From positions 11,607,980-11,671,979 of the forward strand of contig OZ037771.1 of assembly GCA_964035545.1 (NCBI GenBank): a stretch of DNA of 64,000 nucleotides, in the 5' to 3' direction. A program made the position numbers and the translations under genes. The notes below the pieces were generated by a model that saw nothing but the letters and a program-made list of their open reading frames with translations, ran no database searches and had not been told where the DNA came from. Source of the DNA: Bugula neritina. Taxonomy: Eukaryota; Bryozoa; Gymnolaemata; Cheilostomatida; Bugulidae. This document shows positions 26,916 to 38,300 of the stretch, piece after piece (position 1 is the stretch's first letter; every line of letters starts with the position of its first letter).

Positions 26916-28921
26916 CTGAAAACAAATAAATAATGCAAATAAAGCAAAAAATATAATTCAAGTAAATTAATTGAGAAAAAAAAAACAATGATGCCAGTAA
27001 AGCCAATAGTATGATTCAAGATAACTAAATAAAATCATTTCAAATAAATTTGATGTATTTTAAATCAGACTTAAAACGTTTAAATACTAAACAAATTTAC
27101 AAGAAAATGAGCCAACAAAGGGAGTTCTAAGAACTCAAGAATAGAGAAGGAACTGGTGGAAGAAGCACCAAATGAGCAAACAGATCAAATGGAGATCCAC
27201 CTAGACAAAGAAATCTTAGGCACATGTAAATAGTAAAGATCTTACAAGAAACCGCCGAGACAAATTAATAAAGTACTGGACACTGTTGAGATTAATAATG
27301 TTACAGAGATGAATGACGTCATCATTGTGTAAAAAATATAGTGGAAAAATTTGATTCATTGATCGGTAAAGATCCAGCCAAATGGGGAGATTTTCGGAAA
27401 TTTTCGACATATTATATGTTAGCTACTCATAGAGGCTTTTCAAAAATAAATTGAAGAGATTTTGTGAAAACATTACAGTTTAAAAAAAGAAATAACTTGT
27501 ATGTGGAGAAAGTTAATATGAGAGTCAGAGAAACTCATCTTCAAAACTATTTATGCTAATAGTTACCTAGTACTATTAGTACTGTACTAATAGTTATAAT
27601 GATTTGTGTGTTTTGACTTTTGAAATTTTGTGAAGCTGTAGGTGTATAACTACTGCTTTTATTTCGAACTACGAAAAGAAACTTTTTATCATCAATTTCA
27701 CCTAAGCTTTTGTTGAGTAATTATCATTATGTTCAGAGTAACCTTGAGTTTAGGAGATACAGCCACATAAGGATTCCTCTTCTAAATATTTGACAGTCCA
27801 GCTATCCTAAGAGTTATGACCACTTAAACTCCCAAGAGTACTCATATTCATATTGATATTCATACCGAATATAAGCGTTAACTCTCAATAATACTATTAG
27901 CGATATTCATAGTACTAAGTATATTACCATTAGTAATAGTATTGTCAGTTGTACTCCATTCTCATTAGACTTACACATGCTCTTAGCAAAACAGTTGACG
28001 TAGTAACAGTAACACTAATAAGTAATAGTATTAATATTATGTAACTTGAAAGAAAATCTCCTATCAATTTTTGTAATTTCACTTTTACTCTTGGAAGTAC
28101 TAATTGAAGTATTAGTGTCTAGTACTCTTAAATTGATTAAACTCAAAGAAGCCAAATGAATATCAATATCAATATATACTCTTAAGTCTATCATACTCGC
28201 GTCTCGTAGTCACCTGTTATTTAGTAATTTACTCTTACAGTATTATAATCTTAGTCGATAGAGTAAGGACTAATGGCCCTTTGGGCTTCGAGTGATTTAA
28301 TTTTATCAATAAAGCAATTATTAAACTTAATCATTATGATATTCATATTGATTTATAATATGATTACCATTAACAATATTATAATGATAATGATAATAAT
28401 TATCATTATCATTATGATTAATAATAATAATATTATTATTAATCATAATATTATTATGATTATGTGATGAATTTTATTACACGCAGTCTGAGTCTTTAAT
28501 TCATGGGAAGTAGTAAAATTTTTGCAAGTATAAGAAACTTGCAGTGGCATTAGTAGTAAAAACAATAAATATGACACGATCGCTATAAGTATAAGATTGA
28601 AACAATATGAATATAAATGTAGTTTTACTACAGTTGCGCAGCCTAGCAATCTAGCGAAAATGGCAAGTTGACTCTGACTATGGGAAATCCCCTCCTGCTG
28701 GGCGTTGGTATAGATCTTGAACTGTCCCATTTGCAAATCACACTTTACAGAATGTTGCCGATGCTATAAACGCATCTAATCAGATGACGACCTGATCAAC
28801 AACAATTGTCATTGCGGCGGAGCGCTTAGCTTGTAGAGTAGACAACTCGTTGCTTTAATTCAATAAGAATCCGCAACAAACCTCACACTGATTCTGGTTT
28901 GTATATATTATATATATAGAA
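26916..28921. other. 5' flank of TRIM-like gene 1 and spacer
   Basis: It must contain the promoter and 5' UTR exon of the gene but no clear TATA box was identified. The part near 27060-27420 is much closer to the flank of copy 3 (63180-63540) than to that of copy 2. A low-complexity ATTATT/AATAAT tract lies at about 28320-28465. Confidence 0.55.
28320..28465. repeat. AAT/ATT low-complexity tract
   Basis: Runs of ATAATAATTATCATTATC and AATAATATTATTATT form a largely self-complementary tract in the spacer. The corresponding place in unit 2 (~53700-53730) is shorter. Confidence 0.8.
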
Positions 28922-29777
28922 TGACACTCTTTGCTATGACTCTTGCTTTAGAGTGACACTCTAGCTTATACAGCCTGACTAGGAATAGGGAGGGTTTTAG
29001 ACGTGATCAGAGTTTATTTGAGTCACCAATGTTGATCAAATACTGACCAAATGCTGACCAAACACTGACCGTAAAAACTAAAATAATAATGATACAACAT
29101 AAGGCATAAGGCAAACAAAATGTACGTAATATAATAAGTATGTATGTAAAAGCACTAGCAATGTATATCATAAATTGTAGATAGCAGCATGAAATAATGA
29201 TTCAACATAGCATGCAACTACAGCCCATATTATTAAAAACTTTATAACATAAAAATGTAATAACGATATATAATTGTAAATAGATGTTCATTACCTCTTT
29301 TCTCTCTCTCCTAGTCTACTGTTATGTTAATGCTGTGGCTTTGCACAGTCTTTCAAATAATGCTACTCTTTAGTAGTCTTACATAAATTTGATGCTGTCC
29401 AAACTGACAGCATGACTCTAACAATATTGCAACTACTAAAAATGGTTTTGTCTTATATACTAATCCATTTGATAAACATTATTGTGTTGTAAGAGGTATG
29501 ATTTTACAATTTACTATTTTGGGGTAGGATCTTACTGTTTCAAGAAGTGGGCTGAAGTAAACAAGCATCGTGTGACATCACAGCTGATGCAAGCATAGCT
29601 GCTGACTATGAATCATTCTACATGCGTAGCTACTGTTTTGGGGTAGTGATTAAAGAAGCATTAGGTAGACTACTAGCAGCTAGTGGTTAGGCTAATTTGA
29701 GGTTAATGACATTGTGATTGTGTGTGATTGTACTACAAGTTATAATATCTGTAAACATCCTATTTCGTAACATTACA
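28922..29777 (-). repeat. BEL/Pao 3' LTR
   Basis: 856 bp, same length and apparently same sequence as 36172-37027. It is bordered internally by the polypurine tract. Confidence 0.95.
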
Positions 29778-29793
29778 CTCCCCCCTTTAATTT
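29778..29793 (-). promoter_or_regulatory. BEL/Pao polypurine tract
   Basis: On the coding strand AAATTAAAGGGGGGAG directly precedes the 3' LTR. This is the usual plus-strand primer site for reverse transcription. Confidence 0.8.
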
Positions 29794-29883
29794 CTCTCTA
29801 TTCACTTAGAGGGAATTAACAATTATATTATTATGCATTTAAAATACTAAGCTAAAATACTAATATAGGTATGCATGCAAAGG

Positions 29884-32800
29884 TTATGGGGTAAATAGGT
29901 AAATTAATTTGTGGATAGGCCTATCTAAGTATGTGGGTGGAGCTAGTCTCACACCTTTACTGTTCAACTCTGTAGTTGCTAGTTGCACCTTTACCTTACG
30001 AATTAAGTCATCTCTAGTTTTATGTGTTTCTATCACTCTAGCTATGGGCCATTCGTTCCTATGTGTATTTTCATTTTTGACAAGTACTATGTCACCTTTG
30101 CGAATATTTGATTGCGGCTTATGCCACTTTTGCCTTCCCTGAAGATTGTGCAAATACTGTGTTTTCCATTTTGTCCAGAACGAGTTAGCTAGGCTTTGAA
30201 CTTGTCTCCATCTTTTATTGGAGTACATATCATTTTGGTCAAATTGTCCTGGTGGCGGTGGTACATGCTTTGATTTCATTGTCAAGAGTTGATTTGGTGT
30301 TAGTGGTGTATTACCATCATCTAGTGTGTTAAGAGGTCTACCATTTACTATGGCCATTGCTTCATAAAAAAATGTTCTCAATGTTGTTGAGTCTAGCCTG
30401 GTTTTATGCATATCTAACATGGAGTTTAGCACATTTCTAACACTTCGTATTTGTCTCTCCCATACACCACCCATATGGCTGGCACTCGGTACATTTGTAA
30501 CAAAGTCTAAATCGTTTTCCCTTGCAAAAGACTGGATTCTTGTTTGGTTTGACTTGAGTTCTTTAAATGCGCCAACAAAATTTGTGCCACAGTCTGATCT
30601 AAGTTGTCTGATAGGTCCCCTAATAGCAATGAGGCACCGCAGTGCATTTATGAAAGCATCTGTAGTCATGTCATCTAATATTTCTAAGTGAATTGCCCGT
30701 GAGGCCATGCATGTAAATATTAGACCGTATTTCTTTAATTCTGCTCTCCTATCCTTTACAATAAATGGTCCAAACACGTCACATCCTACATAGGTAAATG
30801 GTGGAGCTGGTTCAACTCTTTCTACTGGCAAGTCTGCCATCTTTTGGGTCATTGGAGCATGTCTTTGTTTTCTACATGTTATGCATTGGTGAATGTAAGA
30901 GCTTACTACTCTTGAGATTCCTATAATGTAATAGCCTGTAGACTTAATTTCACTAATTGTCAAATTCTTTCCTTGATGTGCAACCTTCTCATGGCACTGT
31001 TTAATCACAAGTTTGGTTACATGTGAGTTGCTTGGTAACATTACTGGGTGCTTTTCATTATAGTTCAACTGTGAATCTCGGAGTCGTCCTCCTACACGTA
31101 TCAAGCCATGTTTGTCTAGAAATGGATCTAGCTTTGCTAGTTTACTATCTTTACTTACACATTTGTCTTTACTTAGCCTGCAATATTCATCTGAAAATGA
31201 CTCTTTTTGTACCCACTGCATTATTAGATGTTTAGCATCTGTCAAGTCATCAATTGTGAGTCTGGGAGTTATGCTACCTTTATGCTTTACCAATCTTTTG
31301 GCTGCACTTACTGCTTTGATAGCATTTTTTAGGTCTGAGAATCTGCTTAGGTGTTGCTCTAATGAGCACTTAGATTGAGGCTCTGTGTTGGTTTGTAAAC
31401 ATAATTTGACCTCTGGGTCGGAGGAATCTATCTCATAGTTACTGTCTGTATTCAACATATGTGATAAATCTGGCTGCCATAAAAATTTTGGTCCTTGGAA
31501 CCAGTCTGTACTGAGTAGCTTTTTGATACTAGCACCTCTGGATGCTATATCTGCTGGATTTATGCTTGTGTTGATGTAATTCCATTGTGCTGCTTTGCTT
31601 TTGGATAGAATTTGTTGTACCCTGTTTGCTACAAATGGTTGAAATTTCTTAGTTGTGTTGTGTATGTAGCCCAAGACTACTTTAGAATCAGTCCAGAAAT
31701 ATTCATTTGTTATAGGCATTGCTAATTCTGTGGTTACTACAGTGGACATTTTTGAGGATAGTACAGCTGCCATTAACTCTGCTCTTGGCATTGTTATAGG
31801 CTTTATTGATGCAACCCTAGATTTTGCAGAAAGCAATGTGCAGTGTATGTTGTCATTTACATCAACTAGTCTCAGATAAGTGCATTGACCCAAACCATTG
31901 TTACTGGCATCACAAAAGTGATGTAGCTCTGTTAGTCTGATAGTACTTAGGCTTTTAGGTTTCAAGCATCTTGGAATTTTTATTTGAGGCAGTTCTGCTA
32001 ATTCTCTTTGCCATGTTACCCAACTGTTTTCTAGTTCTGGTTTTAGTGCATCATCCCAATCAGCTTTGTCTTTGCACATTTCTTGCAAAATGTTATTTCC
32101 AATTAGAATAACTGGTGAGAGGAACCCTAAGGGATCAAAAACCGAGGCTATTGTAGACAAAACGCCTCTTCTAGTATGTGGTTTCTCTTTCATGCTAGCT
32201 TTGAACTGAAATTCATCATTTTTTATGCACCAATGAACACCTAGCACACGTTCTACTGGCATATCTGTGTTTAAGTTTAAATCTTTCATTGTTTCAGCAT
32301 GTTCAGATTCAGGTATTGTGGCTAGAACTGCTTGGTCATTGGATACAAACTTATGGAGTCTTACATTTCCCTTGGCACATATATTAATTGCACTCTTGAT
32401 TACACTGACTATTTGTTCGTGTGAGTCTAGGCTCATTAGTCCGTCATCTACATAAAAGTCATTTTCAATAAAGTTCACTGCCTGTTTGTCACTGTCAGTA
32501 CCAGAGTCCCCGTGATCTCTAGCCAATGTTCTTAAGCCGTAAGTCGCACAAGCAGGAGATGATTTAGCCCCAAATAAGTGAACTGTCATGCGGTACTCAA
32601 CAATGTCAGTCATAGTCTCGTCTTTAAACCAGAGAAATCTAAGGTAGTCTCTATCTGACTCATGTACTTTGAACATGTGAAACATTTTTTGTATATCACA
32701 CATTACAGCTATTTGCCCTTTTCTGAATCTATGCAATACTCCTACTAGGTTGTTCATAAAGTCTGGTCCTTGTATCAAGTGATCATTGAGACTTGTGTTC

Positions 32801-35565
32801 TTAAATTTTGCTGCGCAGTCAAAAACTACTCTAATCTTGTTCTTTTTGGGATGGTACACGCCAAAGTGGGGAATGTACCACTGATGATTGCTTGCCTCAC
32901 AAGTTGTAGGTACCAATTCTGCATCGCCATTGTTTATTATGTCTGTCATGAATGCCACGTAATCTGTTCGATATTTCTGGTCTTTAAGCATTTTAGTTTT
33001 GAGGGTATCAAGTCTGTGCACAGCTAATTGTCTATTGTTTGGTAATTGTGGCTTAGCATTTTTAAACGGCAGTGGCATGCTGTAATAATTGTCTTCTCTT
33101 TGTTTAATATTGTTGCGCATGTTATCTAAAAACTTGGCATCTTCCTGTGACATTTTATGAGTACCAATGTACTTTGTGTCAGTATAATCTTGCTGTAGGA
33201 CATTCAAGATATCTGAACTCAAATTCTGCTCATGAACCATAGCCCTATTGCATGTGGGAAATGAGTTTGTTTCATGCTCACCACTATTGCCTACAATACA
33301 CCATCCTAGAGGTGTTCTCAGAGCAAAAGGATCATTGATTGCAGGGCCTATTTTAGTTTCAAGTGGCACTAAAGCTCTGGAGTTGTCATACCCTATAAGC
33401 ATTCCTATCTCTATATCTAAACCTTGTGGTATTTCACCTGCAATGCATTTAAGGTGTGGCCATCTATTGGCAATTTCTGGTGTGGGTATGTGCTGCTTGT
33501 TAATTGGAATGCTGTCCCTACTGTAAGTCTTTCCTACTTGTATCTGCTCATGCATGTTCAGTCCTCTAATGGTCAAGTTATTGTACACCTTACACTTCAT
33601 TTCCAAGTTGTCAGCTGTCATTGTTGTTAGTTTAAGAGAAACTGGTTTGCTTGTAGCTGTTTTTAGCTTACTAACAACTTGGTTAGTTACAAATGTGGTA
33701 TCTGACATGCTATCTAAGAGTGCATAAGTTAGCACTTCCTCATTAGGGTTATCTACAGTTGCTAGGTATATAGGCACAACCATTGAGCACAAGCCATTTG
33801 TTTTAGCCACTGTATTGTTGCTGTTAGCTGTTACTTGCTCTGGGTTGTTGCTACTTGCTACTTCATTTACCTGCACTGTTTCTACTTTGGTATTACTGTT
33901 GTTAGCTTGTGTAGCTGGCTGATTGCTTCTATGTGTTACAGTAGGATGCCTTTTTTGGCATATTTTACAAGTAGCTCTATTTCTGCATTCTTTTGTCATG
34001 TGACCTATTCTCAAGCAACCAAAGCATAATCTTTTACTAGTAATGAACTGTTGTTTTTGATCAACTGGTATGCTAGCCAGTTTTCTACACTCATGTGTGC
34101 TATGGTTACTGTAATTGCAGTAGAGGCATAGTTTAGCTTTGTGATTTTCTGTACTTTTAACATCAGGAGAATGCTTTTCTATGCTAGTAGCAAAGCTAAT
34201 GCCCTTGTTGTTGTGCTTTTGAGGCTTATGTGAGTCTATGACCCTTGAACCTGACAAAGATGAAGTGATTGGATCATTTAGGATTTCTGCTTCTGTTTGT
34301 ACAAACTTTACAAACTGACTGAAACTGGGGTAACTCCTGTGATTTTTCCTATGTGTGGTTACCTCACGCTTCCATCTATTTATCATGTTATCTGGCAGCT
34401 TGGACATGAGCTCAAGATTCTTTTCGCAATCATTTAAAATTTCCAACTCTTTAATATCTTTTGCTGCTATTTCGCAATGTGTGAGGAAGTCAGAAAATGA
34501 TTGTATCTGCTTATGTTCATGTGGTTTCATTTTGGGCCAAGCATTAATTTTCTTTCGAAATTCATTAGCAACTGTGAATTCTGACCCAAATCTTTCTTTC
34601 AAAATTATTCTGGCCTTTTGGTATGCTGCTAGTGTATGTAAACTGCATAGGCCACTAATTGCTTCTCTAGCAGGTCCATCAACATGCTGTTTCAAGACAT
34701 GCATTTTACCATCATCACCTATCATTTTATCCTTGATGTAACTCTCTATGGCATATTCCCAATCTATAAAGTCTAAGGGATTTCCCCTAAATATTGGTGG
34801 CTTTGGCACATTGTTGGCTTGTATTGCTTTTGTTAAGCATGTGGCCAGGTATTCATTACTGCATGTAGAATGCTGTGATTCATTGTTTTGCATGCTGCCT
34901 ATTTGCTGTGGTTGGTTGCTTTGCAAAACTTCTACTGGCCTACTAAAAATAACTTCACTATTGCTTTCCTGATTCACTATTGGTTGGCAATTATCTAAAT
35001 ACTCTGCTAGCTCATCTCTAACATCTACATCATGTTCCTCTATTATTTCCTGCCTTATTCTCAGTTGTTTCTGTTTTTCTAACAGCTTACTTTTACTTAG
35101 TTCCAACTGGACATTGGCTAACTGCCTTTCTAGCTCAGCCTGTCTTTGCATGGCTTCCATTTCACTTTCTAATTGTGCAACTTGCAATTTTGTCTTGGCT
35201 GAGATGAATGAGCTTGCTTTTGATGTGTGTTTACTGCTAGCATGTACTGAATGGCTTTCGCCCTTACATTGTTCATGTATACTGTTAATTTGCTGTGTTA
35301 AGTCCTCAAGGTGAGGATGACTTGGAGCTAATGACTTTAGAATTGCTAAGTCAGCATCTGCATCTAACATAATTCGTTGTATGTCATCCCAAAATTCATT
35401 ATCATGATTGTCTGTTGCTGCATGCCTACTTCTAAACCTTTTAATTGCACTTGTGACAGATTTAAACCTTTTTTCTACCTCTAATTGTTTTCCCTTTGTA
35501 GATAGGGTTTTGACTCTGCTGCTAATCCTAATGCTATTACTACATGTGGATGTGTCATCATTCAT
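29884..35565 (-). CDS. BEL/Pao Gag-Pol polyprotein, uninterrupted (1893 aa)
   Basis: One open frame. Coiled-coil-rich Gag N-terminus (~120-185), Gag region to ~450, zinc knuckles C480-C483-H488-C493 and C514-C517-H522-C527, and a third C533-C536-H540-H545. Aspartic protease near D618 reads ALLDSMSDTTF, with Met in place of the usual Gly of DSG/DTG. Reverse transcriptase at ~840-1110 has D957 and YVDD at 1038-1041. RNase H has D1219, E1263 and D1293. Integrase has an HHCC zinc region (~1524-1565) and catalytic D1596, D1658, E1703, followed by the C-terminal DUF5641-type domain (~1790-1870). No stop or frameshift. With matching LTRs this is a recent and possibly mobile copy. The start ATG at 35565 is the first of the frame. 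Confidence 0.96.
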   Translation of the reverse strand: MNDDTSTCSNSIRISSRVKTLSTKGKQLEVEKRFKSVTSAIKRFRSRHAATDNHDNEFWDDIQRIMLDADADLAILKSLAPSHPHLEDLTQQINSIHEQCKGESHSVHASSKHTSKASSFISAKTKLQVAQLESEMEAMQRQAELERQLANVQLELSKSKLLEKQKQLRIRQEIIEEHDVDVRDELAEYLDNCQPIVNQESNSEVIFSRPVEVLQSNQPQQIGSMQNNESQHSTCSNEYLATCLTKAIQANNVPKPPIFRGNPLDFIDWEYAIESYIKDKMIGDDGKMHVLKQHVDGPAREAISGLCSLHTLAAYQKARIILKERFGSEFTVANEFRKKINAWPKMKPHEHKQIQSFSDFLTHCEIAAKDIKELEILNDCEKNLELMSKLPDNMINRWKREVTTHRKNHRSYPSFSQFVKFVQTEAEILNDPITSSLSGSRVIDSHKPQKHNNKGISFATSIEKHSPDVKSTENHKAKLCLYCNYSNHSTHECRKLASIPVDQKQQFITSKRLCFGCLRIGHMTKECRNRATCKICQKRHPTVTHRSNQPATQANNSNTKVETVQVNEVASSNNPEQVTANSNNTVAKTNGLCSMVVPIYLATVDNPNEEVLTYALLDSMSDTTFVTNQVVSKLKTATSKPVSLKLTTMTADNLEMKCKVYNNLTIRGLNMHEQIQVGKTYSRDSIPINKQHIPTPEIANRWPHLKCIAGEIPQGLDIEIGMLIGYDNSRALVPLETKIGPAINDPFALRTPLGWCIVGNSGEHETNSFPTCNRAMVHEQNLSSDILNVLQQDYTDTKYIGTHKMSQEDAKFLDNMRNNIKQREDNYYSMPLPFKNAKPQLPNNRQLAVHRLDTLKTKMLKDQKYRTDYVAFMTDIINNGDAELVPTTCEASNHQWYIPHFGVYHPKKNKIRVVFDCAAKFKNTSLNDHLIQGPDFMNNLVGVLHRFRKGQIAVMCDIQKMFHMFKVHESDRDYLRFLWFKDETMTDIVEYRMTVHLFGAKSSPACATYGLRTLARDHGDSGTDSDKQAVNFIENDFYVDDGLMSLDSHEQIVSVIKSAINICAKGNVRLHKFVSNDQAVLATIPESEHAETMKDLNLNTDMPVERVLGVHWCIKNDEFQFKASMKEKPHTRRGVLSTIASVFDPLGFLSPVILIGNNILQEMCKDKADWDDALKPELENSWVTWQRELAELPQIKIPRCLKPKSLSTIRLTELHHFCDASNNGLGQCTYLRLVDVNDNIHCTLLSAKSRVASIKPITMPRAELMAAVLSSKMSTVVTTELAMPITNEYFWTDSKVVLGYIHNTTKKFQPFVANRVQQILSKSKAAQWNYINTSINPADIASRGASIKKLLSTDWFQGPKFLWQPDLSHMLNTDSNYEIDSSDPEVKLCLQTNTEPQSKCSLEQHLSRFSDLKNAIKAVSAAKRLVKHKGSITPRLTIDDLTDAKHLIMQWVQKESFSDEYCRLSKDKCVSKDSKLAKLDPFLDKHGLIRVGGRLRDSQLNYNEKHPVMLPSNSHVTKLVIKQCHEKVAHQGKNLTISEIKSTGYYIIGISRVVSSYIHQCITCRKQRHAPMTQKMADLPVERVEPAPPFTYVGCDVFGPFIVKDRRAELKKYGLIFTCMASRAIHLEILDDMTTDAFINALRCLIAIRGPIRQLRSDCGTNFVGAFKELKSNQTRIQSFARENDLDFVTNVPSASHMGGVWERQIRSVRNVLNSMLDMHKTRLDSTTLRTFFYEAMAIVNGRPLNTLDDGNTPLTPNQLLTMKSKHVPPPPGQFDQNDMYSNKRWRQVQSLANSFWTKWKTQYLHNLQGRQKWHKPQSNIRKGDIVLVKNENTHRNEWPIARVIETHKTRDDLIRKVKVQLATTELNSKGVRLAPPTYLDRPIHKLIYLFTP

Positions 35566-36094
35566 TGTTGCTGTGTTAGTAATAGAGACAGTTAGTGATA
35601 AGCATGCATTTACTTACTACAGCTATTTTATAACCTAAATTCAGTAGGAAAACTAGTTTGAACTAGTTTGTCAAGAATTATCACTAGCCAACAGCTAATG
35701 CAAACAAACAGCTGATGCCAGCACAGGGATTGTACCCAACTGCCCAATCAGAAACAGGGAGATCCTAATTAATTTTATGGGGCTTTGACACAATGTCTAT
35801 CAAATGGAGTTTCTATAATTACAATACTTCAAAAAATAAAACTGCATGCAAGCCTAACTGTTCTAATAACTTTCAATTCGACTATTTTCTTTATAATTAT
35901 GTCACTTATATGTGAAGGTGAGGGTTATATGGTAATCTCTCACCAATCTGCTGATTCCAGGTCACCTTTGTATGTAGTTGAGAGTAGTTGAAAATAATCC
36001 TGATAAATGTTAGTAATGTTTATATAGTTGAGGTGGGTAGAAGTGAGGTTCTCTTTGTGGTCGTCTTATGTTTGTCGACTTCTTTTGTTGGACT

Positions 36095-36171
36095 TGAGAT
36101 GGAGCTTTTTCTCCCGGACTTGAGAAAGAGTTTTTACTCCCAGACTTTGAGAAAGAGTTTTTACTATAGAA
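36095..36171 (-). repeat. short tandem repeats in the BEL/Pao leader
   Basis: Between the 5' LTR and gag, a block of about 28 bp (CTCCCGGACTTGAGAAAGAG with TTTTTA) recurs two to three times on the plus strand, ending at the LTR edge. The primer-binding site should lie here, but I could not assign a tRNA. Confidence 0.6.
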
Positions 36172-37027
36172 TGACACTCTTTGCTATGACTCTTGCTTTA
36201 GAGTGACACTCTAGCTTATACAGCCTGACTAGGAATAGGGAGGGTTTTAGACGTGATCAGAGTTTATTTGAGTCACCAATGTTGATCAAATACTGACCAA
36301 ATGCTGACCAAACACTGACCGTAAAAACTAAAATAATAATGATACAACATAAGGCATAAGGCAAACAAAATGTACGTAATATAATAAGTATGTATGTAAA
36401 AGCACTAGCAATGTATATCATAAATTGTAGATAGCAGCATGAAATAATGATTCAACATAGCATGCAACTACAGCCCATATTATTAAAAACTTTATAACAT
36501 AAAAATGTAATAACGATATATAATTGTAAATAGATGTTCATTACCTCTTTTCTCTCTCTCCTAGTCTACTGTTATGTTAATGCTGTGGCTTTGCACAGTC
36601 TTTCAAATAATGCTACTCTTTAGTAGTCTTACATAAATTTGATGCTGTCCAAACTGACAGCATGACTCTAACAATATTGCAACTACTAAAAATGGTTTTG
36701 TCTTATATACTAATCCATTTGATAAACATTATTGTGTTGTAAGAGGTATGATTTTACAATTTACTATTTTGGGGTAGGATCTTACTGTTTCAAGAAGTGG
36801 GCTGAAGTAAACAAGCATCGTGTGACATCACAGCTGATGCAAGCATAGCTGCTGACTATGAATCATTCTACATGCGTAGCTACTGTTTTGGGGTAGTGAT
36901 TAAAGAAGCATTAGGTAGACTACTAGCAGCTAGTGGTTAGGCTAATTTGAGGTTAATGACATTGTGATTGTGTGTGATTGTACTACAAGTTATAATATCT
37001 GTAAACATCCTATTTCGTAACATTACA
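36172..37027 (-). repeat. BEL/Pao 5' LTR
   Basis: 856 bp, identical in length and by eye in sequence to 28922-29777. It should carry the element's promoter and polyadenylation signals. Confidence 0.95.
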
Positions 37028-37895
37028 ATATAGTATATATACACTTTCACACTATGACTATATTTTTCTGACTGAAAAGCTAGTACAATCTTTTTTTCAT
37101 AAAACTTAAAGAAATAAATTGTGTGAAGGACAAAAAGGCACAACTGTTCAGTGTTCAACAGGTTAGTGGAAGAAGTCCATTTCTTCTGAAATACTAATAT
37201 CATGGCTGCATCACAGTGTAATACAATCTACTGCAGTCCATGTATTACAGAGCAATATTACAATATATTACATAATGTTACAATGTATTCGAGTATATTA
37301 CAACGTATTGCAGTATATTACTATATTATTTTATATTATTACAATGTATAGCACTATCTCACAGTGTATTACAATATATTGCAGTGTTTTACAGTGTAAT
37401 ATAATATCATAAGATTGCAGTAGGCTATAATAGATATTGCAATATATTGCAGTACTATCTTACAATATTTTACAGTATATTACAGTGTATTATAGTGTAT
37501 ATTACAATACAATACAATGCATGAAAGTGTTGGACATTGTATTCTGGTGTATTACAGAATATTACAGCAAAATACAGTGTGATATAGTATATTGTAACGC
37601 TTAGAGTATATCACATTCTATTACAGTATGCTACAAGATTTTGCAGCGTATTTTAAAATAATGCAGTAAATATAAGAGTTTGTTACATTAATTGTATTAC
37701 AGTGTATTGTAGTGGATTTCAGATATGCATCATCACCCTCAGTATAGCCTGTGGTCTCAATCATGTTACTCAGTAGTCAGTATGCTACTTGAATTATCAT
37801 TACTCATGCTATGGCTTTATAACTCTTCTGTAACACATGTATATAATAAACTCATATGTAGGGGTCATGTGGTACACAGCTTTCTTAATGGTAAG

Positions 37896-37943
37896 ACACT
37901 CACCAAGATGACGCAATGTATGTGACGCCATCTTGGTGAGTGT
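37896..37943. repeat. 18-bp-stem hairpin in the satellite island, unit 1
   Basis: ACACTCACCAAGATGACG and its complement at 37926-37943 pair at 17 of 18 positions around a 12-nt loop. The unit 2 copy (55618-55665) keeps the arms, the single A/C mismatch and the loop. Confidence 0.85.
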
Positions 37944-38036
37944 TGACCAATCAAGAATGAATGACCAGATTGACAAAACAACAGCCTTTGCGCCGTGCCT
38001 GCTGCTGCCAGTTCAGCTCTATTGGACCAATCAAGT

Positions 38037-38300
38037 GGCAGTACACAATCATATTATATAAGTAGGATGCTTCAGCCCAGCAGTTGGACTTTGGTACTAT
38101 AGGTACCCATGTGAAGTTCTGGATTATATTAATACTTATCTCACATGACGTATTATTGTACATTTTCTACTGGTGTAAAGAGTTAGACTTGTACTCTTAT
38201 TCAGCAAGTCTACATTACAAGTTCCTGACTAACAAATGCTTTCTTCTCTCTCTCATAATAACAAGGAGGTTATGTTCTAGTGTTGGCTTTTCAGAGTGTA
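38037..38300 (+). promoter_or_regulatory. promoter-like island, plus strand
   Basis: CCAAT (38037-38041) and TATATAAG (38055-38062) precede about 200 bp of non-repetitive sequence before the satellite resumes. The CCAAT-TATA spacing is unusually short, and the unit 2 copy has a weaker TATA (CATATATGAG). No coding frame follows. A non-coding transcript or a chance match are both possible. Confidence 0.25.

Larger units (their letters stand above)
28922..37027 (-). mobile_element. complete BEL/Pao LTR retrotransposon
   Basis: An 8.1-kb element on the minus strand: 5' LTR (36172-37027), leader, one gag-pol frame (29884-35565), polypurine tract, 3' LTR (28922-29777). The LTRs are 856 bp, start TGTAATG and end GTGTCA on the coding strand, and show no difference by eye. 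ATATAG-type flanking repeats (about 28914-28919 and 37028-37033) are a candidate 5-6 bp target duplication; AT-rich flanks leave 2 bp of ambiguity. Unit 2 shows the uninserted site near 54145-54165. Confidence 0.95.

Noticed and set aside
28790-28870. Possible tRNA-like sequence near GCTTGTAGAGTAGACAACTCG
   Set aside because: Conserved between units 1 and 2, but no consistent cloverleaf or B box could be drawn.
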